Below, piece after piece: positions 18,190-26,299 of a DNA stretch of 64,000 nt. The first letter of the stretch is position 1, and every line of letters begins with the position of its first letter. Below the pieces are notes generated by a model, which made no database searches, was not told the origin of the DNA, and saw nothing but the letters and a program-made list of their open reading frames with translations. The stretch covers positions 1 to 64,000 of the forward strand of contig JACQFD010000011.1 of the NCBI GenBank assembly GCA_016200225.1. The letters are read 5' to 3'. The DNA comes from Planctomycetota bacterium (GTDB taxonomy: Bacteria; Planctomycetota; UBA1135; JACQFD01). The position numbers were made by a program, and so were the translations under genes.

Positions 18190-19158
18190 ATGCCAAAATC
18201 CAAGACGGGCGCGGCGGCTCTCGAAAACGCGGCGGGCGCGCCGCGCGTTCCGGCGCGGCACCTGCGGCTCGTCGGCTGTCCGATGGATCTCGGCGCCGAC
18301 CGCCGCGGCGTCGACATGGGACCGTCGGCGATTCGTTATGCCGGGATTAGTAGTCGCATACGCGCCCTCGGCCACATGTTTAGCGATGCGGGCGACGTGC
18401 CCGTGCCGATTCCCGAGACTCGCCGGCCCGGCCGCGGGCCGAAATATCTAAAAGAAATATTCAAAGCATGCGAACGGCTGTCGCGGCGCGTCGAACAGTC
18501 GCTCACGAAGGGAGAAACGCCGCTCGTGATCGGCGGCGATCATTCCATTGCGATCGGTACGATCACCGGCGTGGCGTCTTATTACAGAAAAAATAACGAA
18601 AAAATCGGCTTGATTTGGGTCGACGCTCACGCGGATATGAATACTCCGGACACATCGCCGACCGGTAATATTCACGGAATGCCGCTCAGCGCCGTGCTCG
18701 GCATGGGCGCGCAGCAATTGGTACATTTGGGCGGATTCACGCCGAAAGTGAGCCCCGAAAATGTAGCATTGATCGGCATCCGCGATCTTGATCCCGCCGA
18801 AAAGGAAATTGTAAAAACATCCGGAATCCATGCATTCACGATGCGCGACGTCGACGAAATGGGAATGGCGAAAGTCATGCGCGTCGCGCTGAACGCCGTG
18901 AACGCCGACACGGCCGGATTTCATTTATCGTTCGATCTCGACGGTCTCGATCCCGAAATCGCGCCCGGCGTCGGCACGCCCGTTCGCGGCGGCATCGGAT
19001 TTCGCGAAGCGCATTTACTAATGGAAATGGTCGCCGACAGCGGCCGCATGCTTTCCATCGAGGCGACCGAGATCAATCCGATATTGGATACTAAAAACAA
19101 GACCGCCGAATTGATGGTCGAACTGATCGCATCGGCGCTGGGAAAACGGATCTTATAA
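18190..19158 (+). CDS. rocF: Arginase
   Basis: Arginase hydrolyses arginine to ornithine and urea with a two-manganese centre. All metal ligands are present: His118 in IGGDHS, Asp145, His147 and Asp149 in VDAHADMN, and Asp249 and Asp251 in SFDLDGLDP. The substrate loop TGNIHGMP is also present, which favours arginase over agmatinase. The 322 residues are slightly longer than typical because of about 30 extra residues at the N-terminus before LRLVGCPMDLGADRRGVDMGP. I kept the ATG at 18190 because no better start exists before the conserved region. It is 68 bp after the SAM hydrolase. No urease or ornithine catabolic gene is nearby. Confidence 0.93.
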   Translation: MPKSKTGAAALENAAGAPRVPARHLRLVGCPMDLGADRRGVDMGPSAIRYAGISSRIRALGHMFSDAGDVPVPIPETRRPGRGPKYLKEIFKACERLSRRVEQSLTKGETPLVIGGDHSIAIGTITGVASYYRKNNEKIGLIWVDAHADMNTPDTSPTGNIHGMPLSAVLGMGAQQLVHLGGFTPKVSPENVALIGIRDLDPAEKEIVKTSGIHAFTMRDVDEMGMAKVMRVALNAVNADTAGFHLSFDLDGLDPEIAPGVGTPVRGGIGFREAHLLMEMVADSGRMLSIEATEINPILDTKNKTAELMVELIASALGKRIL

Positions 19159-19188
19159 CAGTTCGCCGGAATAAGATGGCCGCGCGGC

Positions 19189-19212
19189 GATCCTATTATA
19201 ATATTTAGGATC
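19189..19212. terminator. Small stem-loop between convergent genes
   Basis: A 7-bp stem, GATCCTA (19189-19195) with TAGGATC (19206-19212), encloses a 10-base AT loop between arginase and the minus-strand DUF805 gene, overlapping the latter's stop codon. It lacks a clear T-run, so it is only a weak candidate bidirectional terminator. Confidence 0.35.
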
Positions 19213-19579
19213 TCGCGAGCGGGTCCTCGCCGAATTGGTTGGGTCCGGACGTGCCCATCAGACAGCCGCACTCGATGAACGACCATGCGCCGCCGATGAG
19301 CGGCACAAAGTTAATAAGGCACCAAGCGGCCGATTTATTACGATCGTGCCATCGTTTCGCTTGAATGGCGAAGGCGACCCATAGGAAAAGAGGCGAGAGC
19401 GGAAGCAAGACCACGAGTTCCGCGTTATTGACCTTCTCGGGCGTGCTCAACGCCACGCCCAAAAATGCAAATCCGAAGAGTAATATATAAAAAACGACAA
19501 CAGCAGCGATGGACGCGGCCCAATACGGCGCGCGGTTGATCCTTCCGTTGAACGAAAATAGTAGTTTACTGATAGACAT
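19205..19579 (-). CDS. DUF805 family membrane protein
   Basis: A 124-residue protein with the DUF805 signature. The start LFSFNGRINRAPYW matches the family pattern F-x-GRI-x-R-x-x-YW, three hydrophobic spans follow, KRWHDRNKSAAWCLINFVPLIG is the conserved central loop, and the end GTSGPNQFGEDP matches the usual G-x-N-x-(Y/F)-G-x-DP tail. DUF805 proteins are small inner-membrane proteins of unknown function, sometimes near phage or stress genes. Here it stands alone between arginase (convergent) and the GH42-like gene upstream. Confidence 0.88.
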   Translation of the reverse strand: MSISKLLFSFNGRINRAPYWAASIAAVVVFYILLFGFAFLGVALSTPEKVNNAELVVLLPLSPLFLWVAFAIQAKRWHDRNKSAAWCLINFVPLIGGAWSFIECGCLMGTSGPNQFGEDPLARS

Positions 19580-19729
19580 CGGATGGCCTCGTGAATGAAT
19601 TTCGCGGGGGATGAAGCGCGCAGTTTAGGCGCGGGCGCGGGACATTGCAAAGATTTTGAATCGCGGATTCGTTCGCGCTGGGAACCGCGGGCCGACATGA
19701 CGAGCATTGATGACGTTCGAATTCCGAGT

Positions 19730-21829
19730 CTATCGCGGTTCCGCGCGCCTTACACGGAACAGCGCGAGGTGCAACGGCGCGAGCGGGAATTGTAATGTTG
19801 TGACGCCGTCCGAACGTGCGATCGTGGGCTCGGCGGCGGGGGCGTCGAGACGTTCGACAATTCCCGCCGAAACGCCGCGGATTTGTAATGTTACGGATAT
19901 CGGCGCGCCCGCCTGCTGTACGCGCGCCGGATTGCGTCGCGCGTTCGCGGAAACGTATATAAATAAATCGTCGCCGCGGCGTTCGCGGCTTGTCGCGAGC
20001 GGGATAGAGGGCCCGGGGACGATCGAAACCGGCGGCGGTCCGAGAAATTGTAAAAACGCGCGGCCGACGATTTCTCGCAACGCTCTGGCGGCCTCGTTTT
20101 CGGATTCGAGCCGCCGGTCGCGGTATTCCGTGAATGAAATATTATATAAAATCGAGTGTTTGCCTTCGAAAACCGATGCTGGCGCGGCGTTCGCGGCGGC
20201 GGCGCTCAAATTCGGCTCCAGAATCGCAAGACCCGCGGCGTTGCGCGTCGCCGAAACGGATATATTACAATTCGCGTCGACGAATCCCGAAAACTGCAGT
20301 TCGCCGATTCCAAACAGATCGTCGAGCGCGCCGCGCGACGTCCCGCCGATCAATTGATTATTAAAGATTGCCGGCCGCCCTTCCGCGAGCAGAACTCCGC
20401 CCGCCGCCGCGTGCGCGCGCAACGCGGAGGCCTCCTCGGGCGAAAGCGCGAGCGTCCGCGGGAGAATCAATACTTTTGGAATCGCGGCCGACTTTAACAT
20501 TCGCGCGTCGATCGCCCGTGGCGCATAACCGAGATCTTCACAAATCCGAAACCAGCCCTCGAGCGAAGCGAGCGCCGTCGAATGTTCCAATTCGTAACTC
20601 GTCGACCGCCGCATCCGCGAGTTTCCGTCCGCGCGCGAGTCGAGCAGCCAGCCGATTTGTATACTCGGATGCGAATATACGATTCCAATATTATCAAATT
20701 CGACGCGGGCGCCCGTCATGCGCTCCGCGAGCGAACGCAACTGTTTCGCGCGCTCGCCGAGCGCGCGGGCGAGGGCCGTCGATCGCTTCCAATCGCCGTT
20801 TTCGAACATCGCGGAATTCGCCCAGACGATCGATCCGCGGCCGCCGCGGGCGAAAAGCCAGCTCATTCGCGCGGCGGCGAGCGCCGGCGGGTAATTTGTA
20901 AAATTCGGCGTCGCAAATGTAGTATCGACGAACTCGACGTCCGGCGCCATCGCGCGGACGAGATCGCGCGCCGCGCCCGCGTCGTAGACTTCGAGCAGCG
21001 CCGGTTTCAATGCTAATAATCGTCCCCAGTCGAATCCTCCGTACGCGCCGGGCGCGTTCGCGCCGAGGAAACCAACCGGGCGTCCGGGCGCCGCGTTTCG
21101 CGCCGCATCCATCGCGGCGCCGAGGGCCTCCGTAAAACTTTGGTCCGCGTGATCGCGCGCCGCCGCCCACGGCGCGAAGTTAAACGATCCCTTTTTTTGC
21201 CATTCGCGCGCGGCGATTTCGCCGGCCGTCCACGGAATAATATCTTTAAAATCCGAATATGAGCAATCCCACGCGCGATTTAACAATTGTATTTGCGGAA
21301 ACGCCGCGCGGACGCGTTCCTGAAATTGTACAATCGACGCGGGCGAATAATCATAATCGAACGGATCGAGTCCGACGGTGAAGGACGGCTCGTCAATGAT
21401 GGAAATGAATCGCGCACCCGCATCGGCCGCGGCGGCCGCGCGCGATGCCGTCTGTTTTCTTAAATTATCAATAATGACCGGGTCGTCGAGGGAGGGTTCG
21501 CGCAGCAGCGACGATTTCGCGCCGGTCGAAAAGTAAAATTCGCGGTTCTTCTCCCAAATCGGATCGTCGGGATCACGGTGAAACACCGGTCGACTCGCGA
21601 CGCCGTCGACGTAAAAATCGAGCCCCAATCCGGTGATCGCGCGCGCGTCGCCCGAGCCTTGAACATTCGTGCCACTGAAGCCGAGCGCGCGAATCGCCGA
21701 CGCCCATTCCGCGGTCGTCGGCGGTCCCTGGTCGCGCCAGACATAGACAGGGAACGGATCGTGTGACGGCGATGACGCGGGACGCGACGGCGCTTGAATC
21801 AGAATTGCGAATAGGATGAAACAGTTCAC
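19730..21829 (-). CDS. Secreted GH42-like beta-galactosidase-type protein
   Basis: The 699-residue product starts at GTG 21829 with a signal-like leader (CFILFAILIQAPSRPASS). Residues 40-400 look like a TIM barrel of the GH42/GH-A type, with SIIDEPSFTVG as a possible acid/base loop and VWANSAMFENGDW further on. Around residue 430-530 the segment EGWFRICEDLGYAPRAIDAR then PKVLILPRTLALSPEEASALRA and GGVLLAEG matches the Rossmann-like trimerisation domain of GH42 enzymes. A C-terminal beta-domain closes it. Family placement is by pattern, and the nucleophile is not assigned. It is divergent from the adenosyltransferase-like gene at 21940. Confidence 0.65.
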   Translation of the reverse strand: MNCFILFAILIQAPSRPASSPSHDPFPVYVWRDQGPPTTAEWASAIRALGFSGTNVQGSGDARAITGLGLDFYVDGVASRPVFHRDPDDPIWEKNREFYFSTGAKSSLLREPSLDDPVIIDNLRKQTASRAAAAADAGARFISIIDEPSFTVGLDPFDYDYSPASIVQFQERVRAAFPQIQLLNRAWDCSYSDFKDIIPWTAGEIAAREWQKKGSFNFAPWAAARDHADQSFTEALGAAMDAARNAAPGRPVGFLGANAPGAYGGFDWGRLLALKPALLEVYDAGAARDLVRAMAPDVEFVDTTFATPNFTNYPPALAAARMSWLFARGGRGSIVWANSAMFENGDWKRSTALARALGERAKQLRSLAERMTGARVEFDNIGIVYSHPSIQIGWLLDSRADGNSRMRRSTSYELEHSTALASLEGWFRICEDLGYAPRAIDARMLKSAAIPKVLILPRTLALSPEEASALRAHAAAGGVLLAEGRPAIFNNQLIGGTSRGALDDLFGIGELQFSGFVDANCNISVSATRNAAGLAILEPNLSAAAANAAPASVFEGKHSILYNISFTEYRDRRLESENEAARALREIVGRAFLQFLGPPPVSIVPGPSIPLATSRERRGDDLFIYVSANARRNPARVQQAGAPISVTLQIRGVSAGIVERLDAPAAEPTIARSDGVTTLQFPLAPLHLALFRVRRAEPR

Positions 21830-21939
21830 GTCGGGGAAAAGACGAAGGTGAGGTCAACCCCATCGTCGGCGCGGCTCCGGTTGAAATTCAAGAATTGGTT
21901 CCGGTCGTGCCGCCGACCTAATGCTAAAATCGGACTCTC

Positions 21940-22998
21940 ATGACGGTTGAACTGTATCTTTCGCAGGCGGGCGATCTGCGTCCGCATTTTACAATTCCGG
22001 CCGTCGCGCGAAGCGCCGGACATCCCGACTCGATCGCGCGGGCGCTGGCGCGCGTCGCGGAGGAAGCGATCGAAGAGGAATTGCAACGTCAGGGAATGCG
22101 CGGCGAAGCGTTTTCGCTGCGACCGTCCATTTTACTTCCGGGAGTGGCGACTCCGCGATTCGGCGGCGGCCGCGTTTCGTTTCCAATGCGGATGTTGCTT
22201 GTTGGAACCGGTCCGCGCATCGCGGAACTAAGAAAAAACGAACTCGAAGAAATGGCGCGGAGCGCCTGCTCGCAATGGGTTCGCGGACACTTGAGATTTG
22301 TCGATCCCGAACGCGACCTCGCGCTCGAAATGTTTACTCGCGCGCCGGGCGGCGTCCGATCCGCGTTTCTATCCATTGCGCGCGCGCCGCTCGCCGCGAG
22401 TCAATATTTAGCTTCGGAAGTGGTCGCGCTCACGACGTCGGACGAGTTCCGAAGATTGTTTCCCGAAGTCGGCGACGAAGTCGAATGTTCAACGCTCGCC
22501 TGCGGCGTGAAACTGCGCGTAACTGTAACGATGGCGTTCGTCGACAAAAATGTACATTCGGAGCGTGCGTACTTTTCGCGCAAGCGCGAAGTCGAGGCGT
22601 TTTTGTATGAAAAACTCCGCGCGCTGCCGATGGAGTTCGACGTCATCGAGATCTGTATCAATGGCGGCGACCAGGAACGCGCCGACGAATCCGGCATTTT
22701 GTTAACATGTCTCGGAACGACGGCCGATGGCCGCCGACCCGGACGCGCCGACTCGGCACCGGAAGGGGAGACGACCTCGCATCACGCGGAACAATTCGCC
22801 AAAGCCATCCTTTCGCGCGTGCGCGGCGTGCGCGCCGCCGTGGTGCGCCTCGAAGAGGACGACCACGGCCAGATCGCGCGCGCTTTTGTAAGATTGGAAT
22901 TATTAGAAGGCGCGATGCTCGAAGCCGTCCGCGGCGCGATCCACGAACTCGTGCCGCTCGAATCCCATCCGGCCAGAAGCGCGGATCCGGAATTTTAA
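21940..22998 (+). CDS. Archaeal-type methionine adenosyltransferase homologue lacking catalytic motifs
   Basis: The 352-residue protein aligns along most of its length, by eye and from memory, with the archaeal S-adenosylmethionine synthetase (COG1812; Methanocaldococcus enzyme about 406 residues). Matches include GHPDS (27-31) in the N-terminal KGLGHPDS motif, PRFGGGRV (72-79), RAPLAASQYLASE (148-160) for YAPLS-x-x-E, FPEVGDEVEC (174-183) for IPAVGEDIKV, the VTVTMAFVD strand, and CINGGDQ to LTCLGTTAD (239-263) for HINTADD to LTVTGTSAE. The motifs that hold ATP, methionine and metal are missing: HHNTD, the NDTS segment, and the long GDDGSVGRGNR to SGKNP stretch, which shrinks to about 18 unrelated residues. 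It is therefore probably not a normal adenosyltransferase. No ribosome-binding site is seen. Confidence 0.65.
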   Translation: MTVELYLSQAGDLRPHFTIPAVARSAGHPDSIARALARVAEEAIEEELQRQGMRGEAFSLRPSILLPGVATPRFGGGRVSFPMRMLLVGTGPRIAELRKNELEEMARSACSQWVRGHLRFVDPERDLALEMFTRAPGGVRSAFLSIARAPLAASQYLASEVVALTTSDEFRRLFPEVGDEVECSTLACGVKLRVTVTMAFVDKNVHSERAYFSRKREVEAFLYEKLRALPMEFDVIEICINGGDQERADESGILLTCLGTTADGRRPGRADSAPEGETTSHHAEQFAKAILSRVRGVRAAVVRLEEDDHGQIARAFVRLELLEGAMLEAVRGAIHELVPLESHPARSADPEF

Positions 22999-23020
22999 CG
23001 ATTCCGGAATCTTAATATCA

Positions 23021-23039
23021 TAATCGCGCGAAGCGATTA
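23021..23039. terminator. Bidirectional terminator-like hairpin
   Basis: TAATCGC (23021-23027) pairs with GCGATTA (23033-23039) around a 5-base loop, followed on the plus strand by a T-rich stretch (TTGTTTCTTATTTT). It lies between the convergent adenosyltransferase-like gene and the 191-residue protein gene and overlaps the latter's stop codon. Confidence 0.55.
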
Positions 23040-23612
23040 TTGTTTCTTATTTTCCGTTGCGGCCTTTGCCGCCTGCATTTCATTAAAAGCGCGGTCGCGC
23101 TTCTTCTTGATAGAATTCATTTTGTTTTGCCAGTATTTCATGCGGCCTTCGAAACCCTGCCACTCGGGGCCGTACGCGGAGTCGTTTCTGTATTTTTCAT
23201 ATTTCGGCATTTCAATAATATCGCCGATGGCTTCGCGATTGACCGCATAGAGATCGGTCAAACGCTCATATTCCTCAAATCGTTTTCCTGAGTCCGCGAT
23301 GTCGTCGGCTTTCGCCTCGGCTTTTTCCAGCGGATCCACCTGATCGGAATACTTAGTAAGTGACGCGTAGAGTTCAGCGCGGACGTCGGCCGGAATACTC
23401 TTGATTGTTGATGGCGGCGCCACCGGTTTCGAAGCCGGTTTCGACGCCGGCACGCTCTCAACTTTCGGCACCGGCTTCGGATCTTCCTTCATTAAGAAAA
23501 TGATCATTCCGATGCTCGCGACCGACATCACAAGGATCAATACGAGTTGAACCACCGGAAAGGGTTTGGGTGGTGAAGGGGGCGCGCCGCGGCGCTGGGG
23601 AGCTGCTGCCAT
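23037..23612 (-). CDS. Single-span membrane protein with charged coiled-coil domain, unknown
   Basis: This 191-residue protein has a proline-rich cytoplasmic start (PQRRGAPPSPPKPFP), one transmembrane span near residues 20-41 (VVQLVLILVMSVASIGMIIFL), a Pro/Lys/Ser/Ala linker with repeated ASKPASKPVAPP, and then about 120 highly charged, mostly helical residues (EKAEAKADDIADSGKRFEEYE). The layout, a short inside tail, one span, an extended Pro/Lys-rich linker and a helical domain, recalls TonB/TolA-type periplasm-spanning proteins, but no TonB domain is recognisable. It is divergent from the toroid-repeat gene at 24190 and may belong to the same envelope locus. Confidence 0.6.
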   Translation of the reverse strand: MAAAPQRRGAPPSPPKPFPVVQLVLILVMSVASIGMIIFLMKEDPKPVPKVESVPASKPASKPVAPPSTIKSIPADVRAELYASLTKYSDQVDPLEKAEAKADDIADSGKRFEEYERLTDLYAVNREAIGDIIEMPKYEKYRNDSAYGPEWQGFEGRMKYWQNKMNSIKKKRDRAFNEMQAAKAATENKKQ

Positions 23613-23731
23613 GCGAAGGGTTGGTTAGATCTGTTGGATTTTGTGAACTGGCGTGAAACGAGCGATTTTCACCCGAACCGGCCTTGGAGAAAAGCCAGTA
23701 GCCAACCGGACTGGGTCAGTTAACAGTCAGA

Positions 23732-23803
23732 GGCGCGCGTTTTCGAATGCGCGCCGCTGCATTCAAGCGGTGATCGGACGCACCGATCCCGCTTGCGACG
23801 CAG
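23732..23803. other. Two consecutive stem-loops, possible structured RNA
   Basis: The first hairpin pairs GGCGCGC (23732-23738) with GCGCGCC (23749-23755). The second pairs CAAGCGG (23764-23770) with CCGCTTG (23789-23795) and GATCGG (23772-23777) with CCGATC (23783-23788), with a one-base bulge at 23771 and a 5-base loop. An outer CTGC/GCAG pair (23757-23760 with 23800-23803) extends the second. Neither is followed by a T-run on either strand, so they are not ordinary terminators. Confidence 0.5.
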
Positions 23804-24176
23804 GATCAAAAAACTAATTCTCGAAATTCTGTTCGGAATGCGAAAAACGCGTTATGCTGCGCACGTGAGGTGTCGCAAACCCGCTCACAATTAGTGTTTC
23901 AATCGGCATCCCCGCGTTCGGTGGACCGAAGACGAGATAGATAATTGTGAACTTGTAAGCGGCACACTCCCGGACCGACGTCGCCGGATCCCACTCGGCG
24001 AGGGCTTTCGCGACCCTATCCTCCGCGAAACGACTCAGCGTTCGAAGTTTTCGAGAACTTTAAGAATGCTGAAGCGTCGGATGCGGGTGTAACTCAACGA
24101 AGGTGCTGTCGGCGAATGCGCAGCGAATTGCGCTTGGCCGGCGACTCCTCCCCGACTGGGGTCAATCCCCGATTCT

Positions 24177-24180
24177 GGAG
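24177..24180 (+). promoter_or_regulatory. Ribosome-binding site deciding the start at 24190
   Basis: GGAG followed by an A-rich spacer lies nine bases before the ATG at 24190. It supports this start over the longer upstream frame. Confidence 0.7.
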
Positions 24181-24189
24181 CTAAAAAAA

Positions 24190-26055
24190 ATGGCCGACAA
24201 CCAAAACAAGCGCGGAGACGCGCAAGAACATCAGGGCTTCGAATATCGCTCCTCGATTTTCGAAACCAAGACCTCGGGCGAGCGAATGCAAGACATCATT
24301 CGCAACTCGCCTTATTTTATCATCGCGCTCGCATTCAACATGATGCTGCTCGCGTTTGCCATGGTTTGGAAACTTAGCCATGACGAACAAAAGCCGGCAG
24401 ACAAGCCGCTCGAAGCGGTCACACGAAATGTTGAAGAAGACAAGCCAAAGGAAGAAGAAGTCAAGAAGCGCGACATTTTCGATCAGGCCGACGCGGCGGT
24501 CGAAACGATCGAGAACGAAGTGACTACAAATGAACAGGAACTCGTCTTTCCCGACCAAAACTTCGTTTACGGCGATCATAACGAAACGGACAACGGCGAA
24601 GACTACGCCATGGCGAAGGGCGACAATACAAATTTCAACCTCGCCAACAGCACCGGCAAGAATCTATTTGATACAATCGGCATCGGCGGCGGATCCGGAC
24701 GCAACGGACGCGGCGGATACGGCGGTCCCTTCGGTGGACGCAGGAATATGACAGTTCGCGGCGGCAAGGGCGCGAGCGCGAAGACGGAATCGGCGGTTGA
24801 AGCCGGTCTGCGCTGGCTCGCGCGCCACCAGGACGAAAACGGCGCGTGGTCGCCGGACAACTTTACTAAGAATTGTCAGGGCGGCACGGTTTGCGATCAC
24901 AGCAAAGGATTCGGATACCCCGAATACGAAGTCGGCAACACATCGTTAGCATTGCTCGCGTTCCTTGGCGCCGGTTACGACCACCGCGCGACAAAGCAGT
25001 GGACCGATCCGTTTACAAAGAAAGTCATTCGCGTCGGCGACGTCGTCAAGCGCGGATTGGTATTCTTAAAGGATCGGCAGGACGAAGCCGGCAACCTCTG
25101 CGAATCTACAAATACGAAATGGGGTTATAACCATTCGACGGCCGCGCTCGCGATGTCGGAAGCCTACGGTTTGTCGCACGCACCGCAGTGGAAAGGCGTT
25201 GCGCAAAAGGCGATCAACGCGCTTGTGAACGGACAAAATCCGGCGCCGGGCGGCACGGGCCTCTGGGCGTGGCGTTATCGTCCGCAGTCGGGCGATAATG
25301 ATATTTCGGTCACGGGCTGGTGCGTCATGGCGCTCAAGTCGGCGGAACTTGCCGGTTTGACCACGTCGCAAAGCTCGATGGAAGGCGCATTTAACTTCTG
25401 CGAAGAAGTAACAGATAAAGGCCTCGGCCAAGTCGGTTACACGAAGCGCGAAGAAGCCGGCCAGCAAGTCAAGGCTATTGGTAAGAACGACGACTACGCG
25501 AATCACCAGGCGTTGACGGCGGTCGGCATGTGCGTTCGAACCTTTGTAAAGCATAATCCGGACGATCCGATGCTCGAGAAGGGCGCGAAGATCCTCGTTG
25601 GCGACCTTCCGACATGGGACAAGAAAGCTAAGAAAATCGATTACTACTATTGGTACTACGCATCGATCGCGCTCAATCAGTTCGACGGACCCGAAAGCCC
25701 GCGCGCTTCGAAAGGCACCTATTGGAAACCGTGGGAAGAAGCTCTCAAGAAGTCGCTGCTCGACAACCAAGTGAACAATGAGAAGCTTTGCTCGAACGGT
25801 TCGTGGGACGGCGACGACCGCTGGGGCGTCGACGGCGGCGGACGCGTGTATGCAACGGCGATCAATACATTAACTTTCGAAGTTTACTACCGTTATGGAA
25901 ACGCGTTCGGCCTCACCAAGAAGGCGAAGAGCGGTCCCGCGGTGACGACTCCGAAAGCTCCCGAAAAGCCAGCAGACAAACCCGCGGATAAACCCGCCGA
26001 CAAACCGGCGGATAAACCGGCCGAAAAGGGCGGTCCGGAAAAGAAAGACGGTTAA
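24190..26055 (+). CDS. Membrane-anchored toroid (prenyltransferase/squalene-cyclase repeat) protein
   Basis: With the ATG at 24190 the product has 621 residues: a polar cytoplasmic start, one transmembrane span near residues 40-62 (FIIALAFNMMLLAFAMVW), a charged Pro/Lys/Glu linker (EQKPADKPLEAV, DKPKEEEVKK), a glycine-rich hinge (GIGGGSGRNGRGGYGGPFGG), then an alpha/alpha-toroid domain. Repeats there follow the prenyltransferase/squalene-oxidase pattern (AVEAGLRWLARHQDENGAW, VKRGLVFLKDRQDEAGN). The C-terminus is a degenerate PADK repeat run about five times. There is no DxDD or zinc-ligand set pointing to cyclase or prenyltransferase activity, so a binding role is more likely. The TM plus Pro/Lys linker is TonB-like, and ExbB/ExbD genes lie 4.6 kb downstream. 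Confidence 0.8.
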   Translation: MADNQNKRGDAQEHQGFEYRSSIFETKTSGERMQDIIRNSPYFIIALAFNMMLLAFAMVWKLSHDEQKPADKPLEAVTRNVEEDKPKEEEVKKRDIFDQADAAVETIENEVTTNEQELVFPDQNFVYGDHNETDNGEDYAMAKGDNTNFNLANSTGKNLFDTIGIGGGSGRNGRGGYGGPFGGRRNMTVRGGKGASAKTESAVEAGLRWLARHQDENGAWSPDNFTKNCQGGTVCDHSKGFGYPEYEVGNTSLALLAFLGAGYDHRATKQWTDPFTKKVIRVGDVVKRGLVFLKDRQDEAGNLCESTNTKWGYNHSTAALAMSEAYGLSHAPQWKGVAQKAINALVNGQNPAPGGTGLWAWRYRPQSGDNDISVTGWCVMALKSAELAGLTTSQSSMEGAFNFCEEVTDKGLGQVGYTKREEAGQQVKAIGKNDDYANHQALTAVGMCVRTFVKHNPDDPMLEKGAKILVGDLPTWDKKAKKIDYYYWYYASIALNQFDGPESPRASKGTYWKPWEEALKKSLLDNQVNNEKLCSNGSWDGDDRWGVDGGGRVYATAINTLTFEVYYRYGNAFGLTKKAKSGPAVTTPKAPEKPADKPADKPADKPADKPAEKGGPEKKDG

Positions 26056-26108
26056 TTGGTGATCCATCGCGGACTGCTCATTCGCTGTATGGCTTAGAAC
26101 TGAATCGT

Positions 26109-26150
26109 CCCGGGCGATGACGTCGCAGGGCGTCGCGCCCGGGTTTTTTT
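26109..26150 (+). terminator. Rho-independent terminator
   Basis: CCCGGGCG (26109-26116) pairs with CGCCCGGG (26136-26143), with an inner GACG/CGTC pair, followed by seven Ts (26144-26150). It lies 54 bp after the toroid-repeat gene and should end that transcript. Confidence 0.9.
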
Positions 26151-26299
26151 ATCGTCAGAAAAGTTCCAATTTTGCGCCCCGCAAACATAAGGATTGAAAT
26201 GTTAGTTTTATGGTCGTCGCCGCCGCCCGCGACGGTCCGCGAAAGATTAGTTGAAATCGTCCAACGAGCGCATTCCGAACAACCCATCCACTCAAATCA

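Larger units (their letters stand above)
23613..24189. other. 577-bp non-coding divergent region with two strong hairpins
   Basis: This is the longest gene-free stretch in the window. No plausible coding frame exists, and the 29-codon extension upstream of the ATG at 24190 is not protein-like. It holds two adjacent hairpins at 23732-23755 and 23757-23803 (listed separately) and weaker pairs downstream (for example GTGAG/CTCAC near 23868-23891). It must carry the promoters of the divergent genes at 23612 and 24190. The structured part could be a long 5' leader or a small RNA. Confidence 0.55.

Noticed and set aside
21830..21939. Possible SAM riboswitch near the adenosyltransferase-like gene
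   Set aside because: The 110-bp leader shows no SAM-I, SAM-II or SAM-IV core by eye, and the gene has no clear leader structure.
24103..24189. Extended N-terminus of the toroid-repeat protein
   Set aside because: The extra 29 residues are not protein-like, and GGAG at 24177-24180 supports ATG 24190.
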